NCBI GenBank assembly: GCA_030592105.1
Contig: JAUVKE010000052.1
Coordinates: 1 to 11,403, forward strand
Direction of reading: 5' to 3'
From: Desulfobacteraceae bacterium
Lineage (GTDB): Bacteria; Desulfobacterota; Desulfobacteria; Desulfobacterales; BuS5
DNA: 11,403 nucleotides
Of this stretch, positions 8,136 to 11,403 are shown in pieces (position 1 is the first letter of the stretch; every line of letters starts with the position of its first letter). The notes under the pieces are model-generated. The model did not search any database, had not been told where the DNA came from, and worked only from the letters and a program-made list of their open reading frames with translations. The position numbers and the translations under genes were made by a program.

Positions 8136-8194
8136 TTCATATAAAACATCCTCACAAAAAATAACCTGTAAATTTCAATTTATAAGGGAGAAAT

Positions 8195-8896
8195 ATGTCC
8201 ATTTTCAAAAGACTTTTCAAGGTGGGACAGGCGCAAACCCATGCAGTAATAGATAAATTTGAAGACCCCATAAGAATGACCGAGCAGGGAATAAGAGACT
8301 TGAAAAAAGATCTTCAAAGTGCCATGACAAGCCTTGCCGAGGTAAAAGGGATTGCCATTAGAACCAGAAAAAGTTCTGACAACAATAAAAAACTCGCAGC
8401 AGATTATGAAAGAAAAGCCATTCTTTTGCTTCAGAAAATGCAAAAGGGAGAATTAGAGCCCCAGGAATCTGAACGGCTTGCATCTGCAGCTCTGGCTAAA
8501 AAAGAAGAGCACTCAGCTGAAGCTGTAAAACTTGCAGAAGAAGCACAAAACCATGAAAAAATGGCAGACAGCCTCCAGGCAAATGTTAATAAAATAAAAT
8601 CAACAACTACAAAATATGAAAACGACCTTATAACATTAAAGGCACGCGCAAAAACAGCTGCTTCAACAAAAAAGATAAACAAACAGATCGCTAATATTGA
8701 CTCTTCAGGTACAATTTCCATGCTGGAGAAGATGAAAGCCAAGGTTGAAGAGGACGAATCCCTTGCCCAGGCTTACGGAGATATTGTCAATGTTGACAAA
8801 AGTATAGACGATGAGATTAACCAGTCCCTTGCAACCGGAAATAGTACAACAGCCTCAGACCATCTTATGGAATTAAAAAAAAAGATGGGAATATAG
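8195..8896 (+). CDS. pspA: PspA/IM30-family membrane stress protein
   Basis: PspA/IM30 (Vipp1) proteins are ESCRT-III-like, form rods or rings on the inner face of the cytoplasmic membrane, and counter loss of membrane integrity. The 233-residue protein is almost entirely helical. It has the N-terminal amphipathic segment MSIFKRLFKVGQAQTHAVID and the family feature FEDPIRMTEQGIRDL (22-36). A long charged coiled coil follows (about 35-165). The C-terminal part (about 175-233, ending HLMELKKKMGI) matches the length and style of YjfJ-type PspA. The ATG follows AAGGGAG at good spacing. Neighbours are YbjN-like and DUF4178-like genes, a setting seen for PspA paralogues. No pspF, pspB or pspC gene is present in the window. 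Confidence 0.93.
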   Translation: MSIFKRLFKVGQAQTHAVIDKFEDPIRMTEQGIRDLKKDLQSAMTSLAEVKGIAIRTRKSSDNNKKLAADYERKAILLLQKMQKGELEPQESERLASAALAKKEEHSAEAVKLAEEAQNHEKMADSLQANVNKIKSTTTKYENDLITLKARAKTAASTKKINKQIANIDSSGTISMLEKMKAKVEEDESLAQAYGDIVNVDKSIDDEINQSLATGNSTTASDHLMELKKKMGI

Positions 8897-8915
8897 CCTT
8901 TCATAAAGATACAGT

Positions 8916-8952
8916 CACAAGGATACAGGTTTTCCGCCCTATTATCCTTGTG
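8916..8952 (+). other. Perfect 10-bp stem hairpin between pspA and the DUF4178-like gene
   Basis: CACAAGGATA (8916-8925) and TATCCTTGTG (8943-8952) form a perfect stem with a 17-nt loop. It starts 19 nt after the pspA stop and ends 49 nt before the next start. No U-tract follows, so it fits mRNA stabilisation or partial attenuation, keeping PspA in excess over downstream products, better than full termination. Confidence 0.55.
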
Positions 8953-8990
8953 TCATAAACTTGGGTAATTATCTGAAAGCAAAAAGACTT

Positions 8991-9004
8991 GAGGACACGA
9001 CTTG
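8991..9004 (+). promoter_or_regulatory. Ribosome site deciding a TTG start
   Basis: GAGG at 8991-8994, followed by 7 nt and then TTG at 9002, supports initiation at TTG. The first in-frame ATG lies 20 codons downstream and would remove the basic N-terminus. Confidence 0.55.
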
Positions 9005-9541
9005 ATCTGGAAAAAAATTTTCAAAAAAAAAGACCAAAAAAAAAATATCGCCATCAACTTTTCCCTTGCTGATATGGAAAAGGGCTTTTTTGTAGACTTT
9101 GATTTAAAATCATGGCAGGTTACAGCATATAATAGATACACTTGGGGAGATGATGAGAATACATATGAATGGCAGCTTACGACATCAGACGACACCATCT
9201 ACCTGGAAAGGGAACCTGATGATGAGGATCATTTCTCCATTAGCAGAAAAATCCCTTTCAACAGCCTGGGAAAAGGCTTAAAAGAACATATCATCGAGCA
9301 CGAAGATCCCCCTGATAAAATTAACTATAACGGAAAAATTTTTCAGCTTTATGAATCCTCTGGTGGGCTTTTTTTTAATAATGAAGAAAAAAAAGGGAGA
9401 GAACTCATTAAATGGGATTATGCTGATAATTCGGAAAATGAATTTATTTCGATAGAGCAATGGGGAGAAAATGATTTTGAAGCATCATTTAGTACCAGGG
9501 TAGAAGAATATCAATTCTCTAACATTTTACCCGGTTCATAA
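9002..9541 (+). CDS. DUF4178-like protein of the PspA cluster
   Basis: The 179-residue soluble protein starts at TTG and has a very basic N-terminus (WKKIFKKKDQKK). A mostly beta region follows. The stretches WQVTAYNRYTWGDDENTYEWQL (about 38-59), TIYLEREPDDEDHFSISRKI (about 65-84) and YNGKIFQLYESSGGLFF (about 109-125) resemble DUF4178, a domain of unknown function repeatedly found with PspA-family genes. The C-terminal part (KWDYADNSENEFISIEQWG) fits the same pattern. There is no signal peptide or membrane helix. It lies between pspA and a PilZ gene. The biochemical role is unknown, and the family call rests on pattern and context. Confidence 0.65.
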   Translation: MIWKKIFKKKDQKKNIAINFSLADMEKGFFVDFDLKSWQVTAYNRYTWGDDENTYEWQLTTSDDTIYLEREPDDEDHFSISRKIPFNSLGKGLKEHIIEHEDPPDKINYNGKIFQLYESSGGLFFNNEEKKGRELIKWDYADNSENEFISIEQWGENDFEASFSTRVEEYQFSNILPGS

Positions 9542-9559
9542 ATTATATGGGGATGGGCA

Positions 9560-9916
9560 ATGATGGATAACAAAAGAAAAAAAACACGCGTCAATTTTGA
9601 CACACAGGTAATAATAAAAACAGATACCAGCGAAGTGAATGAGACTGGAGACTTAAAGAATCTAAGCCTGAAAGGAATGTTTGTTAAAAGTAAAAAAAAA
9701 CTCCCAAAAGGTTCAACCTGCCAAACAGAAATTATCCTTTCAGGGTCTTCATCAAGCCTTAGACTAAAAATAACAGGAACAATAATCCATAATACAGATG
9801 ATGGATTCGGAATCAAATTTGATTCCATGGATCCTGACAGTTATTTCCATCTTAAAAATATTATTATGTATAACTCCCCTGAGCCTGATTCCATCCTGAA
9901 AAACATGTTTTTGTAA
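9560..9916 (+). CDS. PilZ-domain c-di-GMP-binding protein
   Basis: PilZ domains bind cyclic di-GMP and pass the signal to a partner. The 118-residue protein is a single PilZ domain. RKKTR (6-10) gives the RxxxR motif, and NLSLKG (about 34-39) gives the [D/N]xSxxG motif, so both ligand-binding elements are present. GFGIKF in the C-terminal half is the usual closing strand, followed by a helical tail. It starts 18 bp after the DUF4178-like stop, so it probably belongs to the same transcript. The start is ATG at 9560 or 9563; a G-rich GGGGATGGG precedes it, not a textbook site. The target process is not evident, though the neighbours point to the envelope. Confidence 0.9.
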   Translation: MMDNKRKKTRVNFDTQVIIKTDTSEVNETGDLKNLSLKGMFVKSKKKLPKGSTCQTEIILSGSSSSLRLKITGTIIHNTDDGFGIKFDSMDPDSYFHLKNIIMYNSPEPDSILKNMFL

Positions 9917-9943
9917 CCTGCACATAAAAGCCAAAATTTTATC

Positions 9944-9990
9944 GTAACTATTCAGTTGTTTAAAAATGCTGATTGCAAATGAATAGTTAC
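9944..9990. repeat. Palindromic repeat, copy C (short form)
   Basis: This 47-bp element has perfect 11-bp terminal inverted repeats, GTAACTATTCA (9944-9954) and TGAATAGTTAC (9980-9990). The inner ATGCTGATTGCAAA resembles ATGCTGATTACAAG of copy B. It lies between the convergent PilZ and HesB-like genes, where it could act as a hairpin at the end of both transcripts, although no clear T-run follows. Confidence 0.8.
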
Positions 9991-10003
9991 AATTTCTATA
10001 AAA

Positions 10004-10321
10004 TCAGCAGCAGTTGCTTGTTGATCCGCAGCCTGAGCATGATGATGATTGTTCTGTTACCATACCGGAGGTTATTTTAAAACCCATACCCATAAAATCG
10101 ACAGTTATTGGCTTGGCTTTTTCCATGAAACCTTTATCAACAAGATATTCAACATCATTAATTTTATAAACATGATCCGTATCTCTTGGCTCATCCAGAG
10201 CCATGGCAAGTGATGGACCGCCTCATCCGCCCTCATTCAAAAAGATTCTGATCGGCTTAACGTCCTTATCCTTAAAAAACTCGGTAAGCTCCGATTTGGC
10301 AGCTTCTGTAATATCAAGCAT
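10004..10321 (-). CDS. HesB/IscA-like selenoprotein, in-frame UGA read as selenocysteine
   Basis: HesB/IscA (A-type) proteins carry or insert iron-sulfur clusters. From ATG 10321 (AGGAGAG just upstream) the frame stays open except for one TGA at codon 33 (10225-10223). The coding style is unbroken: IRIFLNEGG before it, GGPSLAMALDEP after it. The TGA sits where the family pattern G-C-G-G-P has its first cluster cysteine, so selenocysteine is the natural reading, giving 105 residues ending at TGA 10006-10004. The C-terminus is cysteine-rich (Cys95, 98, 104, 105), replacing the CxC of classical IscA. HesB-like selenoproteins with Sec here are known from deltaproteobacteria. Automated calling would keep only the last 66 residues from Met40. 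A promoter lies at 10405-10433. Confidence 0.88.
10188..10222 (-). promoter_or_regulatory. Candidate bacterial SECIS stem-loop after the UGA
   Basis: Directly 3' of the UGA, on the minus strand, GGC (10222-10220) pairs with GCC (10190-10188) and UCCA (10217-10214) pairs with UGGA (10197-10194). A small internal loop separates the two helices, and a 16-nt apical region lies between. Bacterial SECIS elements lie inside the coding region just after the UGA, so position and size fit. An alternative fold pairs CCAU with AUGG around an 8-nt loop. The exact structure is uncertain. Confidence 0.5.
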
Positions 10322-10404
10322 AATTCTCTCTCCTAAAAAATTTAATATAAAACTGGGATTAACCTGATTGATCAAATATTACTCAAATTCCTCTTTCTTA
10401 ATCA

Positions 10405-10433
10405 ATACTAGTCATTAAAGGTAATTTTGTCAA
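10405..10433 (-). promoter_or_regulatory. Sigma-70-type promoter of the HesB-like selenoprotein gene
   Basis: On the minus strand TTGACA (10433-10428) and TAGTAT (10410-10405, 4 of 6 matches) are separated by exactly 17 nt. This predicts a transcript start near 10398 and a leader of about 77 nt before ATG 10321, so the gene likely has its own promoter rather than depending on the macrodomain gene. Confidence 0.6.
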
Positions 10434-10477
10434 TATATAGATGTTCATATAAAAAATTTACCCAAAATCTTGACAAA

Positions 10478-10491
10478 TGTGTAAATACACA
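10478..10491. promoter_or_regulatory. Perfect palindrome TGTGTAAATACACA, operator-like
   Basis: There are two 6-bp complementary arms with a 2-bp centre, located 2 bp after a plus-strand TTGACA (10470-10475). Placement inside a promoter-sized interval suggests a repressor site, but no good plus-strand -10 is found at 16-18 nt and no regulator gene is adjacent. Confidence 0.35.
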
Positions 10492-10673
10492 CTAACGAAT
10501 CGAAAAAACGTTTTAATGTTATGTTTCCTGAATCACTCCTGTGAAGTGTGGATGAATTTCGAGGCAAACATGAAATGAAAAGATCAGAATTACTTGCTGT
10601 TGCCGCTGAAAAATTCATTTCATCCGCGCACTAAGGGTGATCAGGCACGAATAACCCCATTGAAACAGAAAAG

Positions 10674-11198
10674 TCAGGAGATAGAAGCAATAAAATCTGC
10701 ATAAACCTTAAGGTGTTTTGAAGAATATAGAACAAATATTACTTTATTTAATTTCTTGTTAATTTTCAGAAAATCACAGACAGTGTTAACCGCAATCTCA
10801 CATGCACCTTCAACAGGATAACCGTATACCCCACAGCTGATGGCTGGAAATGCCACAGACGTGGCCCCATGTTCAGCCGCCAGTTTAAGACTGTTTTTAT
10901 AGCAATCAGCAAGAAAAAGTTTATCTTCCTCTGAACCACTGTATATTGGCCCGACAGTATGAATCACATGCCTGGCAAAGAGCCTGTACCCTGGAGATAT
11001 AACCGCCTCTCCTGTAGAACACCCGCCAATGGTTTTACAAAATTTTAAAAGTTCCGGGCCTGCAGCCCTGTGAATTGCTCCATCAACACCCCCTCCGCCA
11101 AGGAGCCGTTTATTAGCAGCATTTACTATTGCATCGACTTTAAATTTTGTTATATCCCCCTGGGCAATCTCTATTTTTTCGAATATACTGGAATGCAC
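10674..11198 (-). CDS. MacroD-type macrodomain hydrolase (O-acetyl-ADP-ribose deacetylase-like)
   Basis: Such enzymes hydrolyse O-acetyl-ADP-ribose and remove mono-ADP-ribose from proteins or nucleic acids; E. coli YmdB is an example. The 174-residue protein is one macrodomain. It has GDIT (14-17, adenine-side Asp15), NAAN (26-29), GGGGVDGAIH (34-43, catalytic loop), HVIHTVGP in the middle, and FPAISCGVYGYP for the second phosphate loop. All key positions are present. The start is taken as GTG 11198 because GAGG lies 6 nt upstream. A GTG at 11210 would add four residues but has no ribosome site. The repeat and IS left end lie immediately upstream, so the native promoter may have been displaced. 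The substrate is unknown. Confidence 0.9.
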   Translation of the reverse strand: MHSSIFEKIEIAQGDITKFKVDAIVNAANKRLLGGGGVDGAIHRAAGPELLKFCKTIGGCSTGEAVISPGYRLFARHVIHTVGPIYSGSEEDKLFLADCYKNSLKLAAEHGATSVAFPAISCGVYGYPVEGACEIAVNTVCDFLKINKKLNKVIFVLYSSKHLKVYADFIASIS

Positions 11199-11222
11199 AC
11201 ACAACCTCACTTATGAATAAAT

Positions 11223-11250
11223 GTAACTATTAAGCTATGTTGATTACAAA
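11223..11250. repeat. Palindromic repeat, copy D (partial, next to the IS)
   Basis: The 28 bases starting GTAACTATTAAGC match the first 28 of copy B (2876-2903) in 23 positions. The complementary right end GAATAGTTAC is absent within the window, and the IS3-type left end begins only a few bases later. The copy is therefore either truncated or split by the insertion. Confidence 0.65.
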
Positions 11251-11253
11251 CTA

Positions 11254-11403
11254 TAATACTCCCCAAAAACTGGACAGTTGTTTAAGGTGTAAAATGAGTA
11301 TATCCTGATCAACAAAAAGGAGGCCCATTGATGGGTAAGATTCGAAAAAATTATAGTGCATCATTCAAAGCGAAAGTAGCACTTGAAACGGTCAAAAAGG
11401 AAA
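11254..11403 (+). mobile_element. IS3-family insertion sequence, left end (partial)
   Basis: ACTCCCCAAAAACTGGACAG, about 50 bp before the transposase start, resembles the terminal repeats of IS3-family elements. An orfA-type start follows. The outer boundary is approximate (11254-11258), because the right terminus and target duplication lie outside the window. Confidence 0.7.
11331..11403 (+). CDS. IS3-family transposase OrfA, N-terminal fragment (runs off window)
   Basis: Only the first 24 codons are present. The N-terminus, with the block NYSASFKAKVALETVKKE, is the typical opening of IS3-family OrfA, whose helix-turn-helix binds the element ends. AAGGAGG lies 7 nt upstream of the ATG. In this family a second frame, orfB (DDE integrase), usually follows and is joined to OrfA by programmed -1 frameshifting. 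That part is outside the window, so it cannot be said whether the element is intact. Confidence 0.85.
   Translation, partial: MGKIRKNYSASFKAKVALETVKKE

Larger units (their letters stand above)
10322..10673. other. Gene-free AT-rich stretch with promoter-like elements
   Basis: No supported gene lies in these 352 bp. The left part holds the leader and promoter of the HesB-like gene. Around 10470-10491 there is a TTGACA followed by the palindrome TGTGTAAATACACA. On the plus strand near 10575 an ATG opens a 19-codon frame (MKRSELLAVAAEKFISSAH) after GAGG, too short to call. ATGAATTT and AAATTCAT near 10553 and 10607 are complementary 8-mers. The region may be a decayed small gene. Confidence 0.4.

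Noticed and set aside
9944..9990. Copy C as a bidirectional intrinsic terminator
   Set aside because: The stem is AT-rich, the loop long and no T-run follows; it is better explained as a member of the repeat family, though it may still affect 3' ends.
10004..10204. 66-residue HesB fragment starting at Met40 as an independent gene
   Set aside because: It lacks a ribosome site and the N-terminal half; the frame extends upstream through the UGA to a well-supported ATG at 10321.
10223..10225. TGA as a nonsense mutation making hesB a pseudogene
   Set aside because: The codon lies exactly at the cluster-cysteine position, both flanks are well conserved in style, and Sec there is known for the family.

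Overview
This AT-rich window most likely comes from a sulfate-reducing type of deltaproteobacterium (Desulfobacterota, Desulfobacterales-like). That is inferred from three things: a HesB-like protein with an in-frame UGA in place of its first cluster cysteine (a selenoprotein family known mainly from such bacteria), the style of the IspG, GerMN and EF-G proteins, and several palindromic intergenic repeats. The assignment rests on family knowledge, not on a search.

Layout. From 6667 down to 162, five genes lie head to tail on the minus strand: a membrane-anchored GerMN protein, an elongation factor G overlapping it by 4 bp, the isoprenoid enzyme IspG, a divergent GrpE, and an Hsp70/DnaK-like protein with no C-terminal lid. 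The last two are probably a dedicated chaperone and nucleotide-exchange-factor pair. Palindromic repeats interrupt the run on both sides of grpE. From 6915 to 9916, five genes lie on the plus strand behind a good sigma-70-type promoter: an FMN nitroreductase, a YbjN/CesT-like small protein, PspA, a DUF4178-like protein with a TTG start, and a PilZ protein. Genes 2 to 4 resemble an envelope-stress (PspA) module, and PilZ may add a c-di-GMP input.

From 10004 to 11198 the minus strand resumes with a HesB/IscA-type protein, which is complete only if the UGA at 10225-10223 is read as selenocysteine, and a MacroD-type macrodomain hydrolase. At the right edge an IS3-family element begins, with its left end and first 24 codons of orfA. 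It sits directly after a partial copy of the same palindromic repeat found three more times in the window.

The points most worth a second look are the recoded HesB gene and its candidate SECIS hairpin, the GTAACTATTCAG repeat family (one composite copy, one possibly interrupted by the IS), the lidless Hsp70 with an unusual linker next to its own GrpE, and the PspA-YbjN-DUF4178-PilZ cluster. I found no CRISPR array, tRNA or rRNA.
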